NCBI RefSeq assembly: GCF_020509005.1
Contig: NC_063021.1
Coordinates: 3,596,001-3,660,000, forward strand
Origin: Fulvia fulva
Lineage: Eukaryota > Ascomycota > Dothideomycetes > Mycosphaerellales > Mycosphaerellaceae
Direction: 5' to 3'
Length of the DNA stretch: 64,000 bases
The notes under the pieces are model-generated. The model saw nothing but the letters and a program-made list of their open reading frames with translations. It was not told the DNA's origin and made no database searches. The position numbers were made by a program, and so were the translations under genes. Position 1 is the first letter of the stretch; each line of letters opens with the position of its first letter. Positions 47,311 to 58,899 of this stretch are shown in pieces.

Positions 47311-48430
47311 CGAGTAGTAAGCTAGAGAAATACGACTAGGAGGATCCTAAGCCTAATACTTAGGCGACTTTACCTTTATCGAGCGCGGCGGCTATACTAA
47401 TTATTTCTAGACTAGTAAGTACTCTACCTACGACCGTAGCCGGTCTTATACTAAGTTTAGCTATACTAAGCGGTCTTCCCGGTTAAAGGACTCTAAGCGC
47501 CTAGTTACCCCTAGTAAGGTAGCTAACTTCTCTAATCTTCCCTAGGCCTACGATATTACTTAGGTCACGGAGTCTAGTTAGTTCTAGAACACTAAGTTTA
47601 AGTATCGTAATCTAGCTTAGATTAAGGCCCCGACCCTAGCTATATATAGTCTAGTCTTCTAGGTTAGTCGTAAGCCTTATACTACCCGCGACGCCGCTAG
47701 CCGCCTAAAGGCCGCGTTAAAGGCTAACTTGGCTTACGTCCGCGCCTTTATTCGCGAGAACGCCGAGACTAATACGAATAGACCTAGCTAGGAGGAGAAC
47801 ACCTTAGATAAGGAGGACGACGGCTTGTTCGTGTTACTAACTAAGCCTAGTAAGTCCGCTAGTGTACCTAAGGTGCCTAGGAAGCCTCCTAGTAAGAAGC
47901 CCGTGTCTTTAGCTAGTAAGAAGCCCGCGGCCTTAGCTAAGAAGAAGTCGGCTCCTAGGACTCGGCGTAGCACTCGGCAGATGTCGCCGCGCTATACCCT
48001 AGACCGTAACGAGCCGTAGGAGGGTCTAAGCGATACCTCCGACTACGTTAGGTAGCTCCGCGAGATTCCGGTATAGACGCCTCTCCTAGAAGACTCTAAG
48101 GGTAAGGGCGAGGCGGTCGTAACCTCGCCTAAGGTCTACGGTCGTATAGCTAGTCCTCCCGTTCTTCTAGTAGCTAAGCGGTTTAGGCGGTCAATCGCGA
48201 CTAGACGTACTTTACGATTCGGCTCGATCACCGAGAGGCCGAGAGGGGCTATAGTTCTATCTAGCTCCTTAGCTCGTTCGCCTATACCGATAATAGAGGA
48301 TAATAATAGAGGGGATCTAGAGGTAGTACCTAGCAATTTCCGGTTCCTAGGTTAGAAGTAAGGCTCTAAGAGCCTAGATAATAATGAGCCCGAGGCTACT
48401 TTATAATTTAGTACTACGTTCTTGTTTTAT
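47311..48430 (+). pseudogene. G3 antisense ORF, last piece: basic, Lys/Pro-rich protein
   Basis: Continues from 41014 after G2c is removed (SSKLEKYDQEDPKPNT), then needs one frame change near 47365 to go on as GDFTFIERGGYTNYFQ. Long charged stretches follow: YDRSRSYTKFSYTKRSSRL, ALKANLAYVRAFIRENAE, then a Lys/Pro/Ala-rich tail (PRKPPSKKPVSLASKKPAAL near 47880-47940) and RTRRSTRQ. Stops are only TAG/TAA at former Gln/Trp codons, until about 48430. The basic tail could bind nucleic acid, but I recognise no family. It lies antisense to G3 between pol and the 3' LTR. Confidence 0.6.
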
Positions 48431-49390
48431 ACGAGCGATAGGTAGCCGAGTAGCCTAACTTAAGAGTACTATAGACTAATAACCCTAATTAGTAATTCTT
48501 ACGACCTAACTCCCTTAGCGCCGCTTCGGTAACTAGGCTTACTCCTATAGTTTCTTCTTTGTTATCCGCTACCTTAGTCCCTTTAGGCGAGCGGTCTTAG
48601 CTACTACCTCGGCTTCTTAAAGCAGCTACTACGATAGGTCAGCTTGTCTAACCTCCGGGTCTACTAAGTCCGGTATATCTATATCTAAAAGGCTATTAGC
48701 CGCTTTAGGTTCGGCTATAACTTCGTCCGCTACGCTTAATCTAAGTAATGTTCCCTAAGGTAGGGCTAACTCTTTTTCGTCGGCCTAGAGATAGAGCGTC
48801 GAGCTAAACACTTTAATCTCCCTAACCGGTATCTCCTACGGGACCTTAGCGGGTTTAGCTAGGGTAGGGATAGCTTCCTAAGGACTTTCTTGTTATAGAG
48901 GCTAACGATCTTCCTAAGTGTCCTTCTCGAGTAGTAGGGAATATACCTAATCTTGCTCCTCGCCTACTCTTCTTAACTTAATCTAATAAGATCGCCTTTA
49001 AGACCTAAGTACTTTAGCTAAAGTCTTTTGCTCGCTTCTTTTCCTCTAAGTATTCTTCGTAACTCTTAGGTCTCGCTAAACTTGCTCTAGTAAGTCAGCT
49101 TCTCTTCTTTGACCTTCCTCTCCTACTAAGAACCCTCGCGCTCCTACGTAAGGCTAGCTACGTTCTTTCGTAGTCTAGAGTTCAACTTGTTTCTTTAACT
49201 ACTTAGCCTCCGGTATAGTTAAAAGGTCCTTTAGGTTAAGACTCGTGTCTTAACTAGTACCTAGAACTTCCTTAAGTTCTAGCTTATCTTCTAAAACACC
49301 GGACCTATCTAGAAGTCTCCTAGCTAGATACCGATGCTAGAATTTAGCTAGATCCTTATATATGGCTAATATAAGCCGGTTCCTATAGAC
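48430..49390 (-). other. G3 sequence between antisense ORF and integrase tail
   Basis: Minus-strand reading gives a low-complexity charged region (LEDKLELKEVLGTS near 49260, READLLEQV near 49080) that may be the end of pol. No domain recognised and no other feature seen. Confidence 0.45.
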
Positions 49391-51470
49391 GAGATGCCTT
49401 AGAATCCTACCCGTAGGGGTCTAAAGTGTATACGTCCCTAGGAAGCTCGCTTTACGGATCTTATAGGGTCTAAAGTACTTAGGTTCTAGCTTACGCGGAT
49501 CTAGGTTTATTAGTAAGACCTATTCTCCGACTTTATATCTTAGCTATACCTCCGGCGGAAGTAACTTTAGACTTATTAGGTTCCTAGTCTAAGCTCGAGA
49601 AAGTAGTCTTTTATTTACGAGCTAACGCGTATAGCGGACGCGGACGATACGCTTTCTATAGTCGTTAACTAAGACATTCTTAGCTCGTAGCTCGTTCTCG
49701 TCTTCTAGGATTCGTAGGTATTAGCTATATATAAGGTAGAAGGGGCTAAGGTAGGTTGTTATATACTAGCGGTATCTAGTATAGTATACGTACTAGGCGT
49801 TCTATCGTACTAGGCGACGCTTTTTCCGCCTAAGGGACTCGTTGCTTTCCTTAAGAAGATCTAAGAGGGGTACTACGAGTTTCGCGAAGCCCTTAATAAA
49901 GCGGCGGTAGTAGCCTACGAGGCTAAGGAACTGCCTAATCTACTATATATTAGTAGGCGTAGGCTAACTATTAATCGCGTCGATCTTGTCTTATAGTGGC
50001 CTGATCGAATTCTTCTCGATCTAATGCCCGTAGAAGGTGACTAACTTGACTCTAATGTCGTACTTCTTAGGGGAGTAGAACAGTTTAGCTTTCTTTAGGC
50101 GGTCGAAGACCTCCTTTAGGTCTTTTTCGTACTATTCCTTAGAGTCTAAGAAGACTAGGATGTCGTCGAGGTATACGACGACCTTCTTCTAAAGTAGATC
50201 TCTTAGGATCTCGTTTATTATAGACTAAAACGAGGCTAGGGCGTTTATTAGCCTAAAGGGTATAACGAGGAACTCGTACTTCCTATCCCTAGTATTAAAC
50301 GTAGTCTTATACGTGTCGGCTAAGTCGATTAGTAGCTACTAGTACCCTAAGACTAGGTCTAGTTTACTAAAGTATTTAGCCTTCGTGACCGTGTCTAGGT
50401 ACTCCTAGATACGTAGGAGGGGGAAGCCGTTTTTAGTAGTTACGGCGTTTAGGGCGCGATAGCTAATATATATACGCTACTAGCCGTCTAGCTTAGGGAT
50501 AAAGAGGACTAGGGATCCCTAGGGTAAGGACGAGACCTTAATTAGTCCGCGATTAAGGAGTATCTAGATCTAGCGAGCCTGTTCTCGAAGCTAACCCGGG
50601 TTTAGACGGTATACGGGCTAGTTAATAGGTCGAGCGTTACTAGTAGGGATAGTATAGTCGAAAGCTCTCTTCCGTAGAAGTCTAGCCGGGAGCTAAGCTC
50701 TCTAGATCTCTAGGAAGAGATTAACTTACGTCTAGAAGACCTAGTTACCTACCTACGGTAGCTAAGACTCGTCGTCTAGGTCCCCTACTATAGCTATAAG
50801 GCGTTCGTATACCTTATCTAAGCCGTATTCCTCGAAGTTAATATTAACTAGGGTATCGTCGGGGAGTCGCCTAAGCGAGTAGAAGAGCTAGGGTCCTTCG
50901 TATCGTATAGCGAAGTCTACTAAATATATAGAGTTGAATATTTCTAGCTCGCCTTCGTCGTCCTTTAGGTCGAACACCTTAGAGTACGACCTAATCGTAT
51001 AGTACCGGCTACGCCGGTCCCGTAGTCTAGTAGAGCTAGACTACTAGTTTACGTTAGGGTTGACTTCCTAGAACTACTTAAGGCCTAGGATAAGGTCAAA
51101 TCCTTCTATATCGATAACTCTAGCGGGGACTATGTCCTACTAGGTACTAATCTGATATAGTAGAAGGACACCCTAAGTAGAAATGATCTCCTTACCGTTT
51201 AGGAGGACGATCCTTACTAGCGGCAAGTCCCTAAAAAGCGATCGGGGGAGTTGCTTCGATTTTCGGGCTAAGAGGTATACTTTAGAGGCTACGTAGTCTA
51301 GGGTAACCTTAGCCCGAACCTAACTAGGTCCTAAGCGGGTATCGATAGTAAAGAGCCCTCCGCCTATCGCTATTAGCCTCTCTATCGTATAGTCGACCTA
51401 CTCTTTAGTCTCCGACTCGGGTTCTTTAGATAAAGACAATGCTCTATCCTCTTCTACTTATGTCTACTAA
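49390..51470 (-). pseudogene. pol: G3 pol with internal deletion: protease, RT, integrase C-terminus only
   Basis: On the minus strand a protease-like block (DTRLGPSQVRAKVTLDYVA near 51300) is followed by RT: SLVLFIPKLDG, ISYRALNAVTTKNGFPL near 50440, YFSKLDLVLGYQ near 50370, catalytic YLDD at 50162-50173 (intact, because its codons lack CpA/TpG) and FLSLVGYYRRFIKGFAKLV near 49900. After LLDLLKES (about 49860) the sequence reaches the integrase C-terminal region within about 250 bp (KVGEQVLLINLDPRKLEPKY near 49540, RPYKI, TYTLQTPTG). RNase H and the integrase zinc finger and DDE core are missing. Confidence 0.78.
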
Positions 51471-51582
51471 GCCTTACCCTTAGTAGCTAGGGTCGTCCTA
51501 TCCTAGTAGGATTCTCTAGGTAGGGGTATAGAGGCGTCTAATAATCCTAAGTACGTCTGCCTCAATTAAGACGTCTTAGGCT

Positions 51583-52450
51583 CTATTTTTTTAGCTTAGA
51601 GTAGTCGCGCGCGAAGTGGCCTATCTTACTATAGTTATAGCATTCGTCTAAGCGCCCGGAGGGGCCTCTACGATTGCCTCGCCCGCGTCTACGTCCGCCG
51701 CGGCCTCTACCGCGCGCCGAGCTACCTAAGTCGCTCCGGAGAGCTATAAAGGCTTCAGTGTCCCCGTCTACGAACTTCTCGACGGCTAACATCATTACGG
51801 CTAGCTTCTAGTCTCTTCCGCGGCTAAGATAGAGTCGCTAGTCGGCTATAATAGCCTACTAGAAGTAGACGCGGAAGCTACTAACGAGCTCTAGTTTCTC
51901 TAGGTCGGAAAGGCGTCGTTTGACAATCTATTTCTTATTTAGGCTAATCTAGGCTCTAATAGACAATATCTAGTTAAGGCACTCGTCGTTCTAAGCGTTA
52001 GACTTTAGAATAGGGAGATCCCCTATCCTAGGCGCCTTACCTCTACTAGCTAGCTCGTTATATAGGCCGAAGTTATCTTCGTCTAGGTAGTCCGCCCTAT
52101 CTATCTCCGCGTCGCTATCGCGGTCAGGGCGGCGGTGCGACCGAGTAGCTAGGGGTATAGTCTAAGTGGCCCTAAAGGTGTCGTTTAGGCTAGTAGGCTA
52201 AGCCGCGTAGTTATCGCCTAGGGCGCGACTATAGGCTAGGCCCTCTCCGACTAGATAAGTAGCGAAACCTTACTAATCCGGTAGGTAATAACCGCCTTAA
52301 TTAGGGTGTTAGTTAGTATCCTCTATACTAAAGGTTTAAGTAGCCCGCCCCGTTCGTAGGAGCTAAGATAAGGTTAGTAAGGTTACCTCGCTTAGCTTTA
52401 GTACTAAGGTCCGACTAAGGCGTAAGTTAGAGACTTATAGCTTAGGAGAT
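51583..52450 (-). pseudogene. gag: G3 gag with Arg/Gly-rich region and zinc knuckle
   Basis: The minus-strand C-terminus is open for 70 codons: an RGRGRGGRRRGRG patch, then CYNYSKIGHFARDYSKLKK, a CX2CX4HX4C knuckle with two Cys now Tyr. Upstream, the capsid part is readable through RIP stops. Function in the family: RNA packaging. Confidence 0.75.
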
Positions 52451-52507
52451 TTACTTATAGGCTGATTCAACCTAATAGAAAGGCTAAAAGGAAGGGAAGC
52501 TACTAGA

Positions 52508-52617
52508 TATAAGAACCTTAGCGAGTATAAATCTAAGATATAGGAAAGCTACCTAAGAAAACTCTAAATACGAAGCTAAGCGCTAAGCCGGCGGTATGTT
52601 TGGATAAGAACGTTATA
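52508..52617 (-). repeat. G3 5' LTR (110 bp)
   Basis: TATAAGAACC to ACGTTATA on the plus strand, the partner of 34799-34908. Confidence 0.82.
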
Positions 52618-52621
52618 TACT

Positions 52622-54015
52622 TTAGAGGCATAAGACTAGGCCTGGTTCTTCTAGAGTAATAGTATATTAGAGCTAAGTTTCTTTACCATTTTCTTAAGTT
52701 CTTCTATAGAGGACTTCTCTCTTAGTGTCCTCCTTAAAGCGGGTAGTAGAGTTCTCTTCTTCTTAACATATGTTATATTCTAGGAAGATAGTGGTTAGGA
52801 ATAAGATCTAAGGACCTTTCTTGCCTTAGGCAGACTAGGGCAGTCCTTGATCAGATGATCCTTCTTATAGAGAAGGTAGGAGAGTAGTCTTACTAGACCT
52901 AAGGGCTTGACCTAGGTAGCTACTATACTATACTTAGCCTTAGAGGGATCTAACCTAGCTTCTTAAGCTTTAAGGATCTTTAAGGTCCTTTTATAATCTA
53001 TCTTTAGCTGAGCTATGATAGTATCCCTAGCTATATAGTAGTTAGGTAGTAGTGAGCTTAAGAGCTAGGTCATCCTTATATTAGCTTTTCTATAATGCTA
53101 ACCCTCTAGGTCAACATTAGCAATCCTTTTTCTAAGAGAAACTAGGTGTGCCTATACAGATCTAATAGTGAACTCTTTACTTATCTTAAAGGTTACAAAT
53201 TGCTTTATAAGCTTATATATATAGGTTAGTAGCACCTGGCTATACTTGTTCTAGAGATACACCTACTTCTTAGTAGCTCTTCTAGATTTATATAAGCCCT
53301 TAAGCTCAAATTCATCTTCTTCTATAATCCTACTAAGGATACTGAAGTTGTATACTATATTATGTCTTGTCTATATTAGCGTATTAAGGATCTCTTTAGT
53401 TATAGCCTCTTCTTAGAGTTTTAGAGTCTTGCCCTTGATGTTGTTAAAAGACACTTCTATTAGGTCATCAATTATAAAGAGTGCTAATTAGCTCTCTATC
53501 TTATATCTCTAAAGGTTGAACTATCTCTTCTAATTGTCCCTCCTAAGAATTAGGATTTTGCCTCCCTTCTCCTCTATCTTCTCTTAGTATAAGTCTATAA
53601 TAAATTGGATATAATAAAACAAGGTGTGTATGTTCCAAAGTAGTGGCTTAGATCCTGCTAAGGCTTCTAGTATAGAATAGGAAAGTTCGTAGGTATAGAT
53701 TAAAGTAAAGAAGGAGCGGTATAAGGTCTCGGGGCTAGGACATAGGTCTGTCTCTCCTAGCAGAGCTTCAAATAACTTACTTGAAGTCCTTCTAAATAGT
53801 ATTTCGATGTAGTTCTGCCTATAGAGTATCTTTAAGGTATTGGCTTTAAGTAAGCCGTATAGAGTCCTTGTCTAGGTTACCTATTACTTAGTATTAAACT
53901 AAGCTCCTTAATAGGATAGACGGGGTAGACTTCTAATTCCTAGATGTTTTCTGCTACGATAGTAAGGGATATAAGTAACCTATACTAATATAGGTTGCTC
54001 TTATTCCTATATAAA
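52622..54015 (-). pseudogene. gag: Copia B gag
   Basis: Reverse-complement counterpart of Copia A 12867-14270, with the degenerate knuckle near 52840-52880. G3 splits the element at its downstream edge, and Copia sequence resumes at 34798. RIP stops throughout. Confidence 0.8.
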
Positions 54016-54030
54016 CCCGGGCTTATAACC
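54016..54030 (-). promoter_or_regulatory. Copia B primer-binding site
   Basis: Minus strand GGTTATAAGCCCGGG directly inside the 5' LTR, identical to Copia A. Confidence 0.65.
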
Positions 54031-54265
54031 TGTTAAATAGGTACGGGTAGATAGTAGCGGAGTGGAGTAAGAGATCAATCTTTAACTGACTAATAGTACG
54101 AGCATATAGCAATATATTAGGAACTAATGTGTTAATTATGTTAGATGTCTATCTAAGCTAAAGGGGAGAGAAGGTATCTCCCTATAAGCTAAGTCATCGT
54201 AGATGCCTTAGGCTACTAGATCACTTCCTAATTGTTGACTCCCTTTGAGATGCTACATCTTAACA
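54031..54265 (-). repeat. Copia B 5' LTR
   Basis: 235 bp. Plus strand TGTTAAATAGG to CATCTTAACA, then TSD GTTAT at 54266-54270. Confidence 0.93.
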
Positions 54266-54270
54266 GTTAT

Positions 54271-57247
54271 TATTATTAGAAAGCTAGGTAGTAGACTACG
54301 CGTCTACGTAGACTATAGAGTAGTTAACGCTATTACGATTAAGAACCGATACCCTATCCCGTAGGTTCGAGAGATACTATAGCGAATAAGCGGGTACTAA
54401 TACTTTACTATACTCGATGTCGTTACTACCTTTAATAAACTACGTATCCGAGTAGGCGACGAATAGAAGACTACATTTACCTTACGGTATAGGACCTTTA
54501 AGTACCTAGTAGTGCCCTTCGGATTATATAACGCTCCTAGCGTCTTTTAGGCCTATATTAATAAAGCCCTAAGGCCTTACCTTAACGACTTCGTTACCGT
54601 ATACCTTAATAATACGATCGTCTTTAGTAGTATAAGAGAGGAGTATATAGAATATATACTTAAGGTACTAGACTACTTTATCGATACTAAACTACTATTA
54701 GACATCGCGAAGAGCAAGTTTTTCTAGAAGGAAGTCAAGTACCTTAGTCTAATTATTACTACCGAAGGTATTAAGGTAGACCTAAAGAAGATTAAGACGA
54801 TCCTCGAATAGGAGATACCTAGAAGCGTAAAGGACGTCCTTTCCTTCCTCGGCCTCGCGAACTTCTATCGAAGGTTCGTAGAAGGCTTCTCGAACATCGT
54901 ACTGCCTATAACTACTCTTACGAAGGGGGTCGGTAGTAAGGACAAGTCAAAGCGACCTACGAAATACACTTGGAACTAGACACTAGAGTACTAGTAAGCT
55001 TTTAATAGGCTTAAGGCGGAGTTTACGAAGTAACTAGTACTATAGTACTTTAACCTAAGCAAGCCTTACGTTATCGAATACGACGCCTCTAATAGATATA
55101 CTAGTGGCGTTCTTTTATAGATCGGAGAAGACGGACAGCTTTACCTAGTTATATACTATTCGTAGAAGATAGATCTAGCTAAGTACAACTATAAGATCTA
55201 TAATAAGGAGCTTATAGCTATTGTTTAAGCCTTTAGGGAATAGCGGCTAGAGCTAATAGGTAGTAAGACTAGGGTGTTGTCTAATTACCGCGGTCTATAA
55301 TACTTTATAACTACTAAGTAGCTAAATTGCCGATAAGTACGATAGAGTAAATTCTTGTCCGGGTTCGACTTCTAGATCGAATACCGACTAGGTAAGCTAG
55401 GCGGTAAGCCTAATGCCCTAATACGCCGTACTTAGGATATAGACGTAATAGACGATATTAAGAACAGATAACAAACGGTCTTAAAGGAACGTAACCTCGC
55501 CCCTAAAGTATAGGAGTCTCTTAGAGTATTAGTAATAATAACGTATACGAACGCTCGCGACTAATATTAGCTCGCGCTTACCGTACTTAACGCGAACGAG
55601 ACGTCTATTAAGGAAGAGATCTAGAACGCCTACGATTAGGACGAGCTCGTAGTAGTAATTAAGAAAGGCCTATAAGCTAGCGATAGTCGGCTACCGTAGA
55701 AATTAAACACGTATATTAATCTTAGCGAGTACGAACTAGAGTACGACCTAATTTATATTCAAGGCCGCCTCTACGTACCTAATAGTAGTAACATCCGCGA
55801 AGAACTTATAGCCGCTTATTATAATGCCCCTATAGCCGGCTACCCGGGGCGCGAGAAGACATAAGAGCTAATGACTCGTACGTACTATTAGCCTAGTATA
55901 TAGGCTAACATCGTACGATATATAAAGAACTATTATATATACACTAGAACTAAGGCTTTCTATAATACGTACTAGGGTAACCTTAAGTAAATCCTAATAC
56001 CTAACGGCGTATTCGAGGAAGTGGCCCTAGACTATATTATAGTACTTCTAGATAGCTACAGCCCGGAGAGTATTAAGTATAAAAACATCCTTACCTTAAT
56101 ATATCGTCTTATAAAGCGCAAGTACCTTATACTAGTCGTCGATATAGAGCCCGAGATAGCTATAGATATAATTATCCGCTATGTTATTAAGGATGAAGGC
56201 CTATTCCGCTCTATCTACTTAGACCGCGGCTCGTAGTAGGTAAGTCGCTTCTAGAAGACGCTTTACGAACGCCTAGGCATCAAGTATAAGATATCGACGG
56301 TATAGTACCCTTAGACCGATAGTTAGTCCGAACGTACGAACTAAATTATAGAGCAGTACCTTTATATATATATTAATTACGCCTAAGACAACTAGTACGA
56401 CTAGCTACTAATAGTGGAGTTTGCTTTAAACAATATAAAAAGTACTGCCGGCGTATTACCGTTCTTCGTAACCTTAGGTAGAAACCTAAGAATAGAAGTT
56501 CTTAGTAGACCTACACGTACGGACATACTACTAGCTACGTAGAAAATTAGCTAGTAAGATATAGACGCTTTCGTAACTTATATAAGCCGTGTACACACAA
56601 ATTGTATCAACTAGCTTAAGTATATATAAGTATAGCTTAAAGCCGACTATTAGAAATATAGCCGGAGACCTACGCGGTCATATAAGGTAGGAGATAAGGT
56701 TTGGCTCAATTTACGTAATATTCGTACTAAACGACTAGCGAAGAAGCTTAATTATAAAAACGTAGGCCCCTTTACGATTATAAAGAAAGTAGCGACCGAT
56801 ATCTACGAACTCGACCTACCTACGAGTATAAGAATATACTATATATTCTATACCGACCTACTACGACTATCCGCCGAAGACCTGTTCCCTTTATAGACGT
56901 ACGAACCTACGCTCACCGAAGTCGATAGTAAAGTTAAGGAATGGCACGATACCGTAGGAGTAGTAGACAGTTGCTAGACTAGAAGAGTAAAGAAGAGTAT
57001 TAGCTATACTATTAAATAGGTAGATAGGTTATATACTAAAGAACCTTATATTAACTTGAAAGGTACTATAGACGAACTTGTAGTAGACTACTATTATAAG
57101 AACCCTCGCGCTCTAGGACCTCTACGCGGATAGTAAGTACTAGAGCCTAATATAACCGAGCTAATAGACTCGGCGGATAGTACTAGCGATACTAATAACG
57201 ACGCTAAGTACTAGTTACGATATAACCTAAGGCGTACTAAGGCATAA
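54271..57247 (+). pseudogene. pol: G1 pol, second part: RT, RNase H, integrase, chromodomain-like tail
   Basis: RT: VYVDYRVVNAITIKNRYPIP near 54300-54360, ILDVVTTFNKLRI near 54412, VVPFGLYNAPSVFQ near 54510, and YLNN at 54602-54613, where both catalytic Asp of YLDD became Asn by RIP. RNase H: IEYDAS near 55075, KELIAIVQAF near 55207. Integrase: ALDYIIVLLDS near 56024 and LDRGS near 56219 (a 71-codon stop-free stretch at 56021-56236), TDSQSERTNQ near 56318. A post-integrase GPFTII block lies near 56766, then a chromodomain-like tail (GVVDS near 56955, YTIKQVDRLYTKEPYINL near 57005). Ends at TAA 57245-57247. Inactive. Confidence 0.88.
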
Positions 57248-57450
57248 TAAACAGTCACTTCGTTTCTACGATCTACGCCTAGGACTCGCTACCGCTAGTA
57301 ACGTCGCTTTACTCGTAGCTTAGGCTCGTCTATAGTCGTATCTTTATATATACTAGAGTTTTAGATTATAGAGTTAGATAGATATACCCTATAGAGCGTT
57401 ACTTATTTTAAATTGATAGATACCGCCTCGTAGGCGCTTAAGGCGATTTG

Positions 57451-57460
57451 AGAAGGGGGG
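57451..57460 (+). promoter_or_regulatory. G1 polypurine tract
   Basis: AGAAGGGGGG, three bases before the 3' LTR. It primes plus-strand DNA synthesis in this class. Confidence 0.7.
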
Positions 57461-57463
57461 TAG

Positions 57464-57659
57464 TATCACGGTATAGCCCTACGGCCTACGGCCTTCGGGT
57501 CACGTGACTTCTTAAATATAACGTAACGCCTCGGCTCGGCGAACGTCGCGCTTATCTTCGATACGCGCCTTAGCTAGAACTTCTCTTCTCCGTAGAACTT
57601 ATTCGATTACTTAGCTACGACACCCTTTTACCTACTAAGAGTAGCCTAGACCCGTATTA
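57464..57659 (+). repeat. G1 3' LTR
   Basis: 196 bp, matching 9359-9554 with RIP-type differences, then TSD AAAGG at 57660-57664. Confidence 0.92.
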
Positions 57660-57664
57660 AAAGG

Positions 57665-58890
57665 ATCTAACCTCCGCCGCGCGACCTCGTTAGTAAGCCC
57701 GAATACTTATTTCTACTATTTTCTAAATAAGGTTATCGTCGATAGTAGCGGAAATAGCTAGCTTATTAAGTATATTAATCTTAGGGATTAAGCGCGGTAT
57801 CTACTTTATAACTAACCGATAAAGCTACGGTAAAGTAAGTAGAAAGTCCGTATATACGGCCTTCTATCCTTCTTTACTATTAGCGATACTTATCGCCTCG
57901 TCTAGTATCTTTTAAAAGCGCCGAAACTTCTTAGGCTACTTTAGATAGAGCCTATATTTCTTATAAACTGCCTTAGTAACTAACTCTAGGAGCCTCTAAA
58001 GTAGAAGACGGCTACGGGAGCTATTATCGAGGTCTTCGGGATCAATTAGGTTACTAGAGGCTACGAAGAGACGGATAAACTCCTTTATATCCTGTTCCTT
58101 AGGGCTTTTCCCTTACTCGGCCCGGACTATCTCTTCTAGATATTCTCGACTTCCTAATATCGAATAGGTATCGAATCTCGAAAATTTAGCTAAGAAGGAC
58201 CTCCTAAAGGTGCTTCGCCTCACTTACTATCCCTCTAACCTCATTACTAAACGTCGGATAGTAGTCTCATAGTTACGCTCGAAACGACCCTAGAAGTTGT
58301 CTTTCTTAATTAATAGCCTTAGTAGATACTAGTCTATAAGATTATTAAACCTCTCCTAGAATTTAGTAGCGTTCCTACTATTAAAGAGGGGGTTTTCCGG
58401 ACTCCCTAGAGTAGGGAAGCGAGGTCCTACATTTTCTCTAGTAATAGTAAGACGGCTAAACAAGGCTGCTATTGTATCCGGACTATAGGGCATTCCTAAC
58501 GTTATAGTACCCTTATTTAAGTCATCCTCTTCTTAGTCATTTCGTCGTACTCTTTCCTTACCCTTATTAGAGCCTAAAGCCTCCGGGGTGTTATCTTCGT
58601 CGCTATCCGAGTCTTCTATCCCTTCTAGGATTATAGCCTCCCTATAAGGCCTATAGGCCTTCGTTAGACTTTCTAGTAACTCTTAGCTAGCTCTAATACT
58701 AGCAAACGACTCGAACCTCGATAAAGATATAACTAAACTTATAACCTTGTTCGTAACCGTAACCTTACTCGTAACGTTATACTTGCTTTACTTAATACTA
58801 AGAACCTTGACCTTAGGTGCCTTAATACCTTAAGATTTCGACTTCGAGTCGACCTTTACCTTGATTTTACTAAAATGTACTAATAATACT
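57665..58890 (-). pseudogene. gag: G0 gag, N-terminal and central part
   Basis: The minus strand reads a basic N-terminus (KIKVKVDSKSKS near 58845), an acidic patch (EGIEDSDSDEDNTPEALG near 58590-58630), a capsid-like region (PLFNSRNATKFQERFNNLID near 58340-58400, then YLEEIVRAE near 58135), and continues to EVRS at the G1 insertion, resuming as FNPSENQRS at 9353. Function by family: particle assembly. RIP stops present. Confidence 0.75.
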
Positions 58891-58899
58891 ACCGGGTAT

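Larger units (their letters stand above)
34799..52617 (-). mobile_element. Gypsy G3 (short-LTR Ty3/Gypsy with antisense ORF)
   Basis: Direct repeats of 110 bp at 34799-34908 and 52508-52617 bound this element. The left flank ends TTACT and the right flank begins TACTTTAG, matching the uninterrupted Copia A site (CTTTACTTTAG on that strand), so the TSD is 4-5 bp. gag lies at 51583-52450, protease and RT at 49850-51470, and an integrase C-terminus near 49390-49620. An antisense reading frame fills much of the 3' part. LINE L2 and G2c are inserted in that 3' part. RIP is saturating. Confidence 0.85.
18259..54265 (-). mobile_element. Copia B (Ty1/Copia, inverted), interrupted by G2a/G2b and G3
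   Basis: 5' LTR at 54031-54265, gag at 52622-54015, pol at 31100-34798, and a 3' LTR split into 30997-31073 (77 bp) and 18259-18416 (158 bp). The two pieces sum to 235 bp, the LTR length. The interruptions are the G2 tandem inside the 3' LTR and G3 inside the gag-pol region. It is the same family as Copia A and RIP-saturated. Both ends share GTTAT. Confidence 0.92.
9359..57659 (+). mobile_element. Gypsy G1 (chromodomain-like Ty3/Gypsy), split by a 41-kb nest
   Basis: LTRs of 196 bp at 9359-9554 and 57464-57659 share the 5-bp TSD AAAGG. gag and protease lie at about 10140-12611, and RT, RNase H, integrase and chromodomain at 54271-57247. The only G1 sequence between these is an 18-nt sliver at 18241-18258 separating Copia A and Copia B. 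Joining 12616, the sliver and 54271 gives one open frame through the conserved run-in to the RT (ESTLR then RLRVYVDYR). RIP is saturating. Confidence 0.92.

Noticed and set aside
47311..48430. A host gene with a Lys/Pro-rich product surviving between transposons
   Set aside because: It lies inside the G3 LTR pair, and its upstream part continues across the L2 and G2c insertions toward the G3 LTR, so it belongs to G3 as it inserted. Capture from a host gene before transposition remains possible.
57665..58890. A cellular gene on the minus strand between G1 and L3
   Set aside because: It has gag-like organisation and continues in frame across the AAAGG junction into the knuckle and protease at 7735-9353, so it is G0 gag.
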